Assembly (NCBI RefSeq): GCF_019649055.1
Contig: NW_026570224.1
Span: forward strand, 1,612,001 to 1,676,000
Length of the DNA: 64,000 nt
DNA from: Paramacrobiotus metropolitanus
Lineage: Eukaryota > Tardigrada > Eutardigrada > Parachela > Macrobiotidae
Direction of reading: 5' to 3'
The notes under the pieces: generated by a model
Told to the model about the DNA's origin: nothing
The model's input: the letters and a program-made list of their open reading frames with translations, nothing else
The model's database searches: none
Position numbers and translations under genes: made by a program
Shown here: in pieces, positions 1 to 12,959 of the stretch
Position numbering within the stretch: position 1 is the first letter of the stretch
Layout of the letters: each line of letters starts with the position of its first letter

Positions 1-1810
1 TAATACTTCGCTGCCGTATACACAACAGCGCCGACGTGACACACGATGCCACCAGGAGAGCAAAAATCAGCGCAATGCCAAAGGCGAAGAGGACTGTGTT
101 GACGCACAGTGTAGAACTGTCGCCGGCTTGCGGGGCGATGCGGAGTAGTGATTGTGGCGAGGTGACGTCTGCCGGGGATATGACGCGAATACTGCTGGAC
201 AGAGGGATTTGACCGGTGGACTGCACCGTGGACAGAGTGGTCAACGTCTCATTGAAGCCGAATTCCGCCGCCTCACGCCGGCGACGATCAAAGACGGTGC
301 GACGACGCGGCCCTGGAGTGGGACGGGGTCCATAACCTTCTTCCGGCGGAGGCGTGATAATCTTGGGCGGAACATACGGTGGGCGGGGCGGAACGTATGG
401 CGGGGGTTCGGGAGTTTCCACGGGATACTGTTTCAAAAATTTTCAATTAACTGGTAAGTACGGATACAATTTTACGAGTGCCCTAGAGATTAGTTATAGT
501 TATGCTGTTACAATAGAATATGGAAAGCAAGACTCCTGCGAAAGGTCAATATTTAAACTATTAAGCTCGTAATTAATATCATAGTAAAACTGAAGTAGTG
601 ACGTACGACAATTCTTCGTCGAGTAGTTGTCGTCGTCGTCGTGGTTGTCGTAGTTGGGGGCGGAGTAAGCTTCTTGATTGGTCCATAACCGTCATCGGGG
701 ATAACTGGTGGCGGTGCTGGCGTAGTGCGTCGGTGCAACTTGTAGCTATTGTCGGGAACAACGGGCGGCGGCTCCACTTGACCATAATTTCTTCCGGAGC
801 ATTGTTTAAAAGGACAGCCTCCCTTACAAACGGCAATGTTGCACTTTATGTTCACCTACAATCAGGTAACCGTTAGCGCTGTGTGACTTCAAACCCGACC
901 AAGCAATTCAGAGGCCAAATTTCAGTTTCTGCGTTGTTTCCTTTAAAATCTACAAAATATTGTGCCTTTGAGGCTTTGACAGCGCACGAATGTTCTCCTT
1001 ATTCTGCCATTAACATACAGTATAATCATCCGGGAATTTGAACGCTGTTAAATAGGCATACGCAATCTGGGCAGCGGTATTCTGTGTCTCCCGTGTTGTC
1101 TGCCATTGGCTAATCAGTTTCTCCTTCATCACACACCCATTCTCATCGGTCAACTGAATCTTATTCCTGTTCTTCCCATCCGTGGCGTAGCAGTCCAGGA
1201 CCTGAATCTCCATGGTCACATCTTTCGTCTGCAGATAGATAACCAGCGTCAGCGTGTCACCAATCTGCACAATTCCCTCCGCAATAACCGGCGCAAATGG
1301 ACCCCGCCCCACTTGTACCGACATGGCTGTCGTTACGTCGTCGCCATTGAAATTCACGCTGGTTGCAATTCCCATGTCCACGCGGAACGGTGTGAACGTG
1401 ATCGTGTTGCGGAAGTTAGAATTCCAGTTGCAGCGCACTTTCCGCGCCACATCCGTCAGCTGCTGGATCATGGCGTCATTCTGCATGATGATGGTGTTTT
1501 CGATGTAGCGTATAGGCGGGGATTTGGTGTCATCGTTGCCGCTCTGCGTGCCGCACGCATTAATGGGAATAGTGAAGGTGAATTTGTTGAGATTCTGATT
1601 GGCCTGGATGAATACACAGCCTTGCGTGTAGTACGAGCCTTTGGAATAAATGATGCCGTTGAACACCATGTCGAACTGTATTGTCACTTGCATGCCGCTG
1701 GCGTCGCATGTGGCATCGATTAAGGTCAACTGGGGAGTTTTTACGCGGGACGGCATTGAATACCCCATGGAATCATCATCGTCTCCGTTGTCCCTGGCCG
1801 CCGAACATAT
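1..1810 (-). CDS. ZP-domain transmembrane (cuticlin-like) protein, 3' part
   Basis: Three exons are modelled: 1019..1810, 607..855 and 1..427, which runs off the left edge. The first encodes a zona pellucida module with spaced cysteines, including the GCVFI and INACGT segments and the later DENGC. The second completes the ZP-C part (KCNIAVCKGGCPFKQC) and continues into a proline-rich linker with about eleven consecutive Thr. The third encodes more Pro/Tyr linker, a dibasic cluster (RRRTVFDRRRRE) resembling a furin site, and a hydrophobic segment (about VLFAFGIALIFALLVASCV) followed by a short basic tail. That order (ZP, furin site, membrane anchor) is typical of apical extracellular-matrix ZP proteins of Ecdysozoa, which are cleaved and polymerise in cuticle or lumen matrix. 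Phases fit at all joins. The 1810 edge follows an AG acceptor, so the exon with the signal peptide must lie further upstream and was not found. Which ZP paralogue it is cannot be told. Confidence 0.85.
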
Positions 1811-1951
1811 CTAAAAATCCACAAGAAACTTTGCATTACAAATCACATCACTCTAACGGTACCACCGTTACAACGCATTTCGTAGCATTCGAACCACTTT
1901 AAGGTCAAACTGAGTTTGTACGTTACCACTTCCAAAAAGGTTAAGAGGCAT

Positions 1952-2638
1952 TTAAGGGAAGTGGGCCGGTACATGGTACCAAATTCGTGTACATGCACGA
2001 AAACTTACACTTTCGCGCACTCCCAAACACATTTTTGTTTCAGTTTATGACATTCTGTAGCCAGAAGATTTGCATACACTGGTGTGAAAACCGTTTGTGC
2101 GCGCAACATCCGGTTCGGAAGTTATGACTGTTAGCAAATTCCGAAAAGTTTAAATGCATTCAGGTGTACCAAAAGTCTCATTATGGACCGATCTCTTTCA
2201 GATTTTGCACGTAAATGCACATAACCACGAAGAACGTTTTTACACCGATCCACTGTTCTAGCATGTTTTTCAAATTTTAAAATGCATTTCAAAAATTTTA
2301 AATTTTATTTTAAAATTTGAAAAAAATCATGCAAGTCTGGATCGGTGTAAAAACAATCTTCATAGACATGCGCATTTACGTGCAAAATCTGAGGGAGATC
2401 GGTCCATAATGAGACTTTTGGTACACCTGAATGCATTTAAACTTTTTGGAATTTTCTAACAGCCATAACTCCCGAACCGGATGTTGCGCGCACAAACGGT
2501 TTTTACACGAGTGTATACAAATCTTCTGGCTACAGAATATTAAAACCCGAAACAAAAATGTGTTTGGGAGTGCGCGAAAGTGAAAGTTTTCGTGCATGTA
2601 CACGAATTTGGCACCATGTACCGGGCCACTTCCCTTAA
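1952..2638. mobile_element. Foldback/MITE-like element with TTAA ends
   Basis: Two arms of about 310 bp are near-identical inverted copies separated by an AT-rich centre (about 2275-2330). The left arm starts TTAAGGGAAGTGG and the right arm ends CCACTTCCCTTAA, so TTAA flanks both sides, as in piggyBac-type target duplications. Arms differ at only scattered positions (for example GGGCCGG versus GGCCCGG), so the copy looks young. It has no coding capacity; the open frame over its right arm is incidental. It lies just upstream of the visible ZP exon, possibly in an intron or promoter of that gene. A non-autonomous piggyBac-like MITE is an inference from the TTAA; the family is not identified. 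Confidence 0.8.
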
Positions 2639-5600
2639 AAAAAATTTTTATATAAATAATAAATTTCAGTATATGTTTTGCTGAATTTGTTGGCAATTTA
2701 ATTGTAGGTTGCATAATGGCTTCGAAAACGGTGCATTTGGTGATTCAACCGTCAACAATATGCTAAAAACTGCAATTTCTTCACCAATCGTAAAAAAGCA
2801 TAATACTTTGTATAATTATAGTTTTGAATAGCCAAGTGTTAAGTCACAATCACTCCGGAACACTACGTTTTCCTCTTCCGATAATGCATGCTCGTTGCAT
2901 ATCTCCAATGTGTAAATTTATTAATACCGGCGTAAAGAAGTTCTCATTATTTCCAACTGTGAGAAACACCGCTATCCATCTGTTTTTCTCAGTAAACAAA
3001 CAGCCGCAGCGCATAAATTAGGATTACGATGGTATTAACGAGCCCATCACGGATTATGAGACCTTTATCCGATATAATCTCATTAACATACCCGAAGTGC
3101 CATAAAGACTCCGAGAACGATGATATCCGTTGTCAATCGACACATAGTGAAAGCCCTGCAAAGGAATATTTGTAGGTCAACAAGCAAAAAAGCGAAAGCT
3201 GAGACGGAATTAACAGTATATGCACATTCAACCTAACTGCATCATACGCCTCAATGAGTAATGAGTTAAAACGACAACATATGTTTTTATTGATTTAACT
3301 AAATTTAATTGTATCTGATGGCTGAAGAGGTAGAGAACGCGCTGCTCGGAAGCCAGATCTCTGCGTTCCCGATAAACTCTACGTTCATTAAAAACTTCAT
3401 CGAAGTCACACTCCAGGATTTCTTTCAGATGTCGCACATTTTAGTAGTCTTGTTAGTTTATAACACATTCTTAGTTCTGATGCCGACTAATCAAACAAAA
3501 TGGTGTACCACTTTAAGATGTTACATTTATCTGTAACTGTGGTCGGCCGCGGGGTTCAAGTTCAAATATGTACTTACAATTGGCACATGCTACCGAATTA
3601 CTCTATGTGAAATTTTTATAATGCCGCACGAAGTAATTTATGCGGGTGACACTGAAAATATTATGACTGAAAGTTGGATCGTGCTCCGGTACGGTGATAA
3701 ACACCACGAACAGTTTCAGAAACAACGCGATGTAAAGGTATAAAACCGATTAACTTTTCAATCAGCAAAAAAGCTCCCTTAAATAAGTACAAAAAATTTC
3801 TAACAGTTTAGTTTAAGGATATCCGCTCAAGACGGTATTGATCTCCATGCTTACTGATATACAGTATTACGATAACAGTTTGTATTATCGTATTTTTTTA
3901 GAAAATTACCGTAGTACAGGAATAATTACGTGTAGTGCTTTTAAGAAATTCAAAACGCTGTGCGCGAACACTCGCTATTATTCATACTTTCGGTTATTTA
4001 ATCCTTTAACACAGGTTAAAACTTAAAACCGGATGTTATCAGCATCTGCATAAAATTTTCCGCTCACATATAACTAAAATGGAAGAAAAAAGCTATGTAG
4101 TATTGTAGATGAGATCAAGGGTACAATAAACCAGCTAATTCGAGCGAGCAATCGCCACGAACTGCGGTAATAAAGCGAAATATCAGAAACGGGGTTAACT
4201 GGGGCATCATAATTCAATGCATCACCACATCACTAAACGGCATCGAGATGCTTCAAAAAGAAGACATTTCCGTATACGGAAGTATTATGCAATACAAAAG
4301 AGCACTCTTGTAATGCATGACAACCGATTAACAATCCGGCGTTTATGATCGCCGATCATTTTAACACCTGTGTTTTTCGACAGTTTACGTTACTGCGGTA
4401 TACAATTAGTAGATTAAACACTACCCGTGCTTCCGTTTAATGCGTCCGTCGGGCATAACTTCGGGCACCAGAATGTGGAATAATCACTGAATTCTAACTT
4501 CTTTACGCGGTACTTCGATAGCAGCCATACCCCGGCCCTGGCTTTCACAATTATACCCACAACCGGTATCGCTAAATTATGCCTCCTACTGCATTCAGAA
4601 GTAACAATGCAAGACCGGAAATTCATTTTCTGTTTATGTTTCTGATCTAGAAACTCTGAATACCATCGAACGATTAAGCTATAAACACCTTTGAGCCACA
4701 TTATTCCAGTTACGGAAGTCCGAGCTCAATCAAAATTCCATTTGCAAATTTTAATATTAGTTTGTAATAAATTGAGACCTTCAGAAATTAAAACTTGTTT
4801 TTGGAAATATTCGTTAACAAACCGCCAACAGGGATCGCAGCGGTCTTGCATTGCATAATTATACTATCTGCTGCATTTATGCAGCAACTGCATACGCATA
4901 ATTCTTATCAAATACCAGAAGCAGAAGACGGAAGACGTAGCAAAACACCATAATTATGTTACTCTTGAATATGCGGCAAATACTTCGAAAATTCTGGGGT
5001 ATATGAAACTGCATCCGGCCTGATAGAAGTACAACTGCTACAGCCTACAAACAGCTGTGAGCCAGTGAATACCATTGCAGCTACCTTTCCTGGAAAACAA
5101 ATGCGTTTATGGCACTAGCTTCATAATCCTAAATAAGCATAAGTTCCACAAAAAATACGTCAAAATCTTGTATATTTCGGAATACCAAGGTTTTTTAAAT
5201 GTTTTTTAAAGTGTATGAATATTTTAAAACAAGGAGCATTACATGCATTAAATGTACGGTCAGAATTAGTCTGTGACTATGGAATGATCCCACCAATTAC
5301 ATAGTTGACTGCAAACTGGAAAATTTTGGAAAATCAATCAGCGAGAATTTAGTCGCATGACTGCTCGCAATGGTACAGCAAAGAGCTAACAGCTGCTTAG
5401 CTACTGGCGCAGCTAAAAAAATTATGTACTTTGTTTGAAAACTTTTGGAAGCATTTCCGATGAAGAATGTGGCGCTTTATAGCCGAAAACCTTTGCATAA
5501 ACTAGTAATAAGATGCATTATGAACCAAACAAACTGCACGCACCTTATGAAACCGGGTTCTAATCAACAAGTGGAAGCTCCAAGCACCGGCTTCCCACGT

Positions 5601-8600
5601 GCAGCAGATTAATCTTCCACTGCACAGAGAGACATAAAACCACGATGAACGGAAGAGTATAACGGTTTGCTGATCTTGTAGGTACCAAAACGACAAAAAG
5701 CACTTTTTCTACATTTAATTAAAATTAAAGTAAATCCCTGGTCAATGCATAACGATGGTGGCGGTAGTAACATATAGATAACGGAGTGGAAAAAATCCTT
5801 AACAACTTTAGTAAAGTATTTAATGCCGGTGCGCAGTAGAAAAAAGAAGAGTATGAATAATGCCCGGATTCACCAACAACTGCTCGGATGTGCAGATTTA
5901 TTAGCAATACTTCGAAGTTATTAAATAAGAAAACCTCCGCACCGCAGCAGTTGGAGAGTCACCTTATAATGGTCACTCAGCTGGTGATATAATACACCAG
6001 CAGCTATCAATATAATTCATGCTCCGCCCCTTTCAGACGCCATGCCTCAGCGACTGCTATTTGCCTGCGGACTTTTCGATTTCAATGGTTTACTTTTGTT
6101 TTCCATTTCAGTACTAATGTATTTAAGTATGAATAATCGCAAGAGTAAACCCGGTGACAAAGTCGGTGGTATTTTGGTGAACGACAGAAAGCAGCTGATA
6201 CATGACACCGAAAAAAGATGCAAACGTGCATATGCATTTAGAAGAAATCAGGTACGAGTAAATAAGAACAATAAGCAAACTTCTCTTGGGCTTCTTGTCA
6301 GACCGCCAAAGATCGTTATGGTCATCGGCATATTCGGTGGGATGCGGCGCGAGTGATAAAAGTTGCCATCGATCAAACATTAATAAATATACACCCACGC
6401 CACGCGTTTAAACTTCACACTCTGCTTGTCATATGCACATTTGCGTTGATTGCCACCCAGCTGATCACTTTCGATTGCTTTTTTTACTTTCAGACCAACA
6501 CTTTGGGAACACACTTGCCACTACCTGCGTGTTTTTGCAAACCATAGGCTGACGCGGTAAAAAACCTTAATCTTCGATACATATCGCACTGTATTACAAT
6601 CTTACCTGTGCACGCACAGCTTGCAACTGATTTGGAATTAGTAGGATGTCAAGTTTTCATCGTTGTCCACTAACAGACAGACAAAACGCTATAGTAGAAT
6701 TTTAAGCTGCTATATCGACTAACTGTGTATGTATTATACTTATAGGTAGAAAAGTAAATACAAACAAGTAACTACAAAGAAAAGTGCAAACGTAAATATA
6801 CAGAAAAATTAATACAAATAAGCATGACAGAAGCGGTAGTTTGGTTCTCGGTCTTTTGTAGACTTTAAGGTGACCTTATGGTTAGTCAGCGTGTAGACCA
6901 CACCATGCAGTAAGCAGCTAATTTGTATACCTTCAAAAAACTTTTGGAGCATGATAGTTTTTTACAAAAAAATACCCAGATACCTATACACATGTATGTG
7001 TAATTGTGTACCATATGCGTAATAGAGTTCCCTAAAGGTTTAGCTTAATTACATTGCTGACTAATAAGATAAAATTCCTAGTAAGTCAGTTCGTTCAGAA
7101 ACATAAACGTATTGTAAACATGTTACAACATCTAGTTTTTCGAATTTTACAGCTACAATTTAAGTTATTTCCGCCATGTTCGACCTGGGCAACATAGCAA
7201 TTTTCCCCACGCTTAAAATGTATTTTGCATTAAAATTTAGCCGCAAATCGAACCGCTAATGGACTTGACTCGGCCATGGTCACGGCTTAATTAGCCGACG
7301 CGCGGCGGCGCGGCGCAAACTCTAAACAATTTAAACGGTTTGCTGATTGTGAGTACGCTTCGTTCAATACTTCTACAGCACGAAAGCAATGCGGATTTGC
7401 AGTGTGCAAGGCGGTGTCAAGCGACACAAATTAGTGCGACAACTTTTTCGTGCGTTGTTTTCTGAATTTTAAATCAGTTTCTCTGCGCCGTAAAAGAAAT
7501 CCGCCGCATGTTCCAGTTTTTGTCGGCGCATAACATAACTATAACAGTCAGTACGACGATGAATTTTTGAGTCATCCGGCATTTTTATGACCACGACGGA
7601 CTAGATTAAATGGTGTATTGATAGTAGCGTCAACCTAATAGGCCTTTTCCGCAAGTGTGTTCACGCATATTGTGTAACAATTCCAAAACCAAACGAAAGA
7701 TTTCAGGTTAGTTAATGCACTGAGAGATTTATCATCTGTTAGTAAGCAAATCGCTTTTGACTCACTTAAAACAACAAAATAATTCATCACACATTTGCAG
7801 ATCTGGATACGATACTGGCCAAATTTTCAAAACTGTTTGCAAAAATACGATTCATCCCGACCGCAACGTGAAACACCGGCGCCGGTGAAAATGACAAGAG
7901 ATTACAAACAAACCAGTAGTTTAAAAAATAGCTCGCAATCATAGAACCATTTCCATTTATGCAGGTATGTTGGCGAAATCAACTGGCTCCAAACTCCATA
8001 AGTTTAACCAGCAGCTGTACGTCACGGTTTTGAACAGCACTGCGACAACGCGTGAAGAGATCGGTTTTTGCGGCCCCAACTGCAATCAAATTATTAGCTT
8101 TGGTAAAACAGAGAAATATTTTCGACTTTCGAAATCAACCACGAAATCGTCAATTTATAGTCTATATGAGTAGACCGTACTTTATGAATGACCTTAAAGC
8201 GTCAGAAGATATCTTCAGTTTTTTATTCGATATTCTATTACGAAAGCATTTAATTTTGTCATCTCATTCGGTGGCGCTAAATTAGTTTTAGACCAGTACT
8301 TTATTCAAAAAGATCTTCGAAGTGTGTAATTATACTAAGTGCGTAAATCATATTATTCGCCGAAGCCACGTTTAGTCAGCGGGAAATCAGAACCCGTCAA
8401 ACTCGTGTAGCCGCCAATTGTCAGCCGTTTTTATTCGACATAATAAAACCGGGGATTCCCTTTCAGGCTGACAGGTATTTATTAAGCCATACAGCTATAA
8501 ACAGACCGCGTATTTTTTCAAAAAGACGGATAGAATTTTAAAAATATGTCCGCTAATTGTTCCACTGCAGCTGCTGTTATTTACGACCCCGCAACGGGCA

Positions 8601-8609
8601 TAACTATTG
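2639..8609. other. About 6 kb without a recognisable gene
   Basis: AT-rich sequence with only short open frames. The best coding-like stretch is a minus frame at 3228..3437, rich in Glu and Arg in its first 40 residues, but no splice partners were found. A plus frame at 6042..6356 ends near a possible donor (CAG|GTACGAG at about 6250) and has no recognised homologue. A GC-rich patch of CGGCGG repeats lies at about 7296-7318 and could be promoter-related; this is not shown. It may hold introns or 5' exons of the ZP gene. Confidence 0.4.
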
Positions 8610-11600
8610 CTAACAATTCGCTGTACCTCGCAATCTGGCGGCTTTATCAATGGTTTGACTGATGAGCTTTAAGCCGCTGGTAAATTTGGCCTGTGCATCG
8701 ATTTGTATACGAAAATCACTCAACACATTCTTATTTTGATTGCGCAGCTCCAAATAATACTTTCTGACCTCTGGCCTACAAATGCACCAAACAGAACCGA
8801 TCACTTATAACAGATACGCATCTTCGTTAACGATCGTTGTGCATGCGCGTGCGCGCGCGCAAATTAAGTACCATAATTCGAGCACTTTCGTCTCTTCGGC
8901 TTTCATCAACAAACTGCGAATAGCCGAACCACGGTCAGCAATATCCGCCGCTTGACGTTGGCGATTTTTTTGATACTCATCAATCTGTAATACAGAGAGC
9001 GCGGTACATTAATGTCAACTGACCGGTGTTTATCTATAAATTTTTTCCTTATTCTAATAATCATTCAAAAATGTTTCCAACAGCAATATACAAACAAACT
9101 TTCAAAATAGCAAACAAAAACCGTGTTACCTGTACGAATACGTCTTTCAAGCTGTTGAATGCTTTGGGAAAGTGTGCTCGAGAAGACAAGAGTTTGATTG
9201 TCATCCCTTCGGCAATACTTTCAACAATGTCGCCGGCTGTGTCAATGCAGTTTGTCATAATTGTTACCTAAAGAACAATCAGCCCAGTAAGAGCCCATTT
9301 AACAATGATAGTAATTTGACTAATCGTCTACTAATCCGGCGACCAACAAAATGCATCATCCGATAAAGTATAACATGCTCAAAATAATACCATACTGTTC
9401 CGATGGCTTAATACGACAAAAACCAGTTCCATGTAACGCCACACTGGTTTGAAGTGTGCCAGCCACACGAATCGATGCTTTCTCAATACTTCTACCTGAT
9501 ATTCTTTACCGACAATAAAGGGGAGAGAAAATTAATAACGTGTATCCATTACAATGCAAGTGGCGACGCTTATTGTCCAAGTTATTTTACTAACAATATT
9601 AAGGCCGTGTTCCATACTTCCGTTGCACGCTACATTGTATATATCCAAGCTAAGTGTTTATTACTGCCGCCAAAGTTTATTGAGGATACTTTTTTTAAAT
9701 GCTAATTATATTACTCGAATTTCGTTCTAATTAACACAATACTGACACACTTGCAGCCATAACTTATATTCCCTAAAACTATGCCGTATGAAGATTGCAA
9801 AACGCAAAAATTGCAAAAATCGCAAAAATTGCAAAACATTAAGTTTTCATTAGTTTCTTACCACCTAAAAGAGCACTCTGAAGCATAATAATTATTTATA
9901 CTATTTGGTAAAACGCTTTTTTCAATGCTTACCTCGCCATCACCTCCCATGTTAACTTGCAACGGCGCACCGTCACGAAGGCACCGAAATTTGAGCACAA
10001 CACCACTAGGATCCCCAGCGGCCTTCACATCACTTCGTAGGAAAAAATTTTCAGAAGCCCACAAAAGAAACTGCAATCAAAGATTTTAAACGGCAAAGTC
10101 TGCGCGAAGTACTCCCTGCATCTACACAACCTAGCAAGCGCGGTGTCGCCAATCGTTGTATTATACCCTGTTAATTCTTTCGTGCACTTGAAAGGTCACA
10201 TAACCTTCGGGACTCTCAAGCGCGTCATCCAGGATGTTGTAATACATAGCAAACCGTTTAATTCGGATGAGTTCTCCATGGCAGAAGTAATACCGCCTGC
10301 AAAACACGGGAATGCCATCAGTCATTATGGATGAAGTTAAGTTAACAACCATACCGATTTTCTTGACCGGCCATAACCGTTACAAACATATCGATCGGAG
10401 TATTTTTGGGGATGACGATGGGAAATTCAGCTCTGCTGGACATGTATTTTTCTGGTAGTCGGCTGCAAGGATATATAGCACCATGGTGTAAAATTCATCA
10501 AATAGAAGTAATCAAAATCTTACTGATAATAGCTTTCTCCGGAAAAGACTCCTTCGGCAAAGATCACCACACCAGCAATTTTATAATCCGCGATATTGGT
10601 CCGCACAGTGAATTTCAGACACGGCTGAAACAGGTGACCAAAATTTTAAATTCTGAAGCTTCCCCATTCTGTTACTAGAATAACTTTTGCTCAAATTTAC
10701 TAGCTAATTATTACAAGTTTTAACCATGATGCAGATGTAAAACGCAAAGGCCTTTTTGGTAAAAACACTTAACCATTGTTACGTAGCCCGAGTTTCGAGT
10801 TATTCACCGAGTTACGCTACCATCGACAATACATACAATTTTTGTGCGAGTTAAGTTAGAGTTAAGTTTTCAGGGGAGCGAGTTAACGCTCCAGAGTTAC
10901 GTTATAACTCGAAAATAACTCGCGTTAAGTTAGACAGTTAAAAATAACTGCACAGGTCTGTTACGTACGCAAACTCATTACGTACGTTTTCAAATAAATT
11001 CGGGAAGGCACCTCCAGCTTCTAACAACTCATCTCTTCTCATGAAATTTTGCATTTGAGAGGAAAAAACTTCGTTTTTGTGGGGCTTCCTATCACTGTCA
11101 CCGGAAACGTCAGTGGAGCCGAGCACCGGCTCGACTTCGATGACCACTTCGGCATCATCCGGCATGGTTGACCACTGGTAGCCGGCATCCACAAACAAAC
11201 TCCGCTCTTTTGTCGCTACAGAATTCTCAACAACGTTTTCCGGCTTCTTTTCGCTGCTCTCTCGATTTTCCCCACTGATCACTGGGTCCTGGCTTTCGGA
11301 CTGCGGCGCATCCTGCAGGAATGTTACCGTGTATTCTTTAGTGCTGCCATCTTCTATGGCAAAGGCTTTGACTAACAAAATTCCAATCAAAATAAAATTA
11401 TAAAAATAAGAAAGTTATGCAGGCTTGACATTTCTTTCTGGCTGCACCAAATGTACCATTTCCTTCCGTGGAAGTAACCAAAATGTAGCTTTCTCCTCGA
11501 TGCTTTAAATCACCAACTTCCATAATTTGAGCAACTGGGTCATCCATTTGGTACTTAAAAAGCAGGCTTCCATTTAAGCGATCCCGCACCTCAAACTAAA

Positions 11601-12959
11601 ACCAAACAACGCTCATCGATTTTAACTGGAATTGTTGCGGTTTTAGACGAACCAAAATGCGTCAGAATTTAATTTTGTAAAGCTCGTGAAACCGCGCAGC
11701 TTTAATTAGTCCTTTTTGTACACCGATGCAGCGTTTCCTACACTGACCTTCCCGTTGGACCAGCCGCAAAAAATTTCAGGTTCACCATCGCCATTCATAT
11801 CGAAACCCAATAAGGACAACGGTTTGCTTTTAGATTTTATGCGCCATTTCCGTTCATACTGCTCGTAAACGCCGACCGTTCCATTGGCCAGACCGTACAC
11901 GAAACACTGATCCTTGAGTGGTGCAAGGGAAGTGATCGTGTCGGTTTCCATCATGGAGAAGATTTGCTCGGTTTCACGGAAAATCCTTATCTGATGGTCA
12001 TCACAACCGGCAATAATCTGCACTCGACGTAAAAAAAACCCTTCATGATTTTCTGTTTTTTTTTTCATAAAGGCGCAAAGAGATCGAAATGCTTACTTCG
12101 ATTTGCCCATCTTTGTTGATATCAAAGAGGATCAGCACGGCCACATTATCGCCCGTCAATGTCCATAACGGCTCGTTGCCATCCTCATCGAATCCTTGAA
12201 GTGCATTCTGACCGCCCACAATGGCTAGTGTTTTCTTAATTCGCCCCGTTCGACCAACGGTAATACTGGTCGCTCCACCGGTTGTCTGCGAAAAAATTTA
12301 AAATGATTTAGTTTTTGACATATCTAACAAAATTATAACAATTATTACATAAAAAACCGGCTCATTCTACGCTTAAGCTTCTAAAGATCTTACAGATTTG
12401 CGAAAAACTTCTCGATTTTGGGGAACGTCATAGACGACCATTTCCGTTGATGTTCCTATAAATAAATAATCGACCACGGCATCGGTGGTAAACCTTCCCA
12501 CTGCCAGAGAAGTAATGGTCTGATTTATATTCAGGATCTGCAGATGCTCTCTTGCCGGCACAATTCTCGAGGCGTACGCCGATGCCGACGGCAACCTGCT
12601 TATCACAACCTAGTCAAAACAGTCAGTCGTGTATTTGTTCCCAGCAATCACCAGCTACGCAAAACTACAGATACAGATGTGTATTCCTGACATTCCAGTC
12701 TGCGAAATTAGAATACAGAAAACCTTAAGCACTTCTTTTCCGAAAAGAGAGATTTAAGCATTCCACTCTTGATTTTTACAACAAGTAGTACGAGAATAAA
12801 GTAACCGAGAAAACTGTAAAAGATTGGAATTTCTATTTTTACCTTGTTAGCCATATTCGCAGCGGCTAAGTACATTTCACCTGGCGCAAATTCCCCCACG
12901 ACCACTCGGCCAGGCCGGAGCATATGCTGTAACTGCAGATCGTATAAAGCGCGCAACAT
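8610..12959 (-). CDS. BBS2: Bardet-Biedl syndrome 2 protein, BBSome subunit
   Basis: BBS2 is a core subunit of the BBSome, which carries membrane proteins in and out of cilia. Modelled exons: 12843..12959, 12659..12699 (weak), 12394..12595, 12097..12285, 11748..12017, 11457..11595, 10965..11371, 10524..10624, 10355..10462, 10167..10296, 9933..10070, 9130..9267, 8872..8984 and 8610..8775. All phases fit; about 752 aa, against about 721 in human. Family landmarks in order are the start MLRALYDLQLQHML, LAIVGGQNALQGF, ANGTVGVYEQYERKWRIKSK, CGWSNGK, VVIFAEGVFSGES, WASENFFL, DTAGDIVESIAEG and the C-terminal SQTIDKAARLRG, matching the beta-propeller, GAE-like domain and helical tail. The exon at 10965..11371 replaces the usual mid-protein coiled coil with an acidic Ser/Glu-rich stretch that I cannot align. 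Its donor could be at 10986 instead. The 12659..12699 exon is chosen by phase only. Confidence 0.93.
8838..8862. repeat. GC/GT dinucleotide run in a BBS2 intron
   Basis: An alternating purine-pyrimidine run (GTGCATGCGCGTGCGCGCGC) lies in the intron between the last two BBS2 exons. Such runs can adopt Z-DNA in principle; no function is implied by anything else here. Confidence 0.7.

Noticed and set aside
1106-1723. 205-aa plus frame
   Set aside because: Antisense shadow of the ZP exon, whose minus-strand frame has the conserved cysteines and good splice sites.
2376-2714. 112-aa minus frame
   Set aside because: It runs through the right arm of the foldback element and ends in flanking sequence; it is a by-product of the palindrome.
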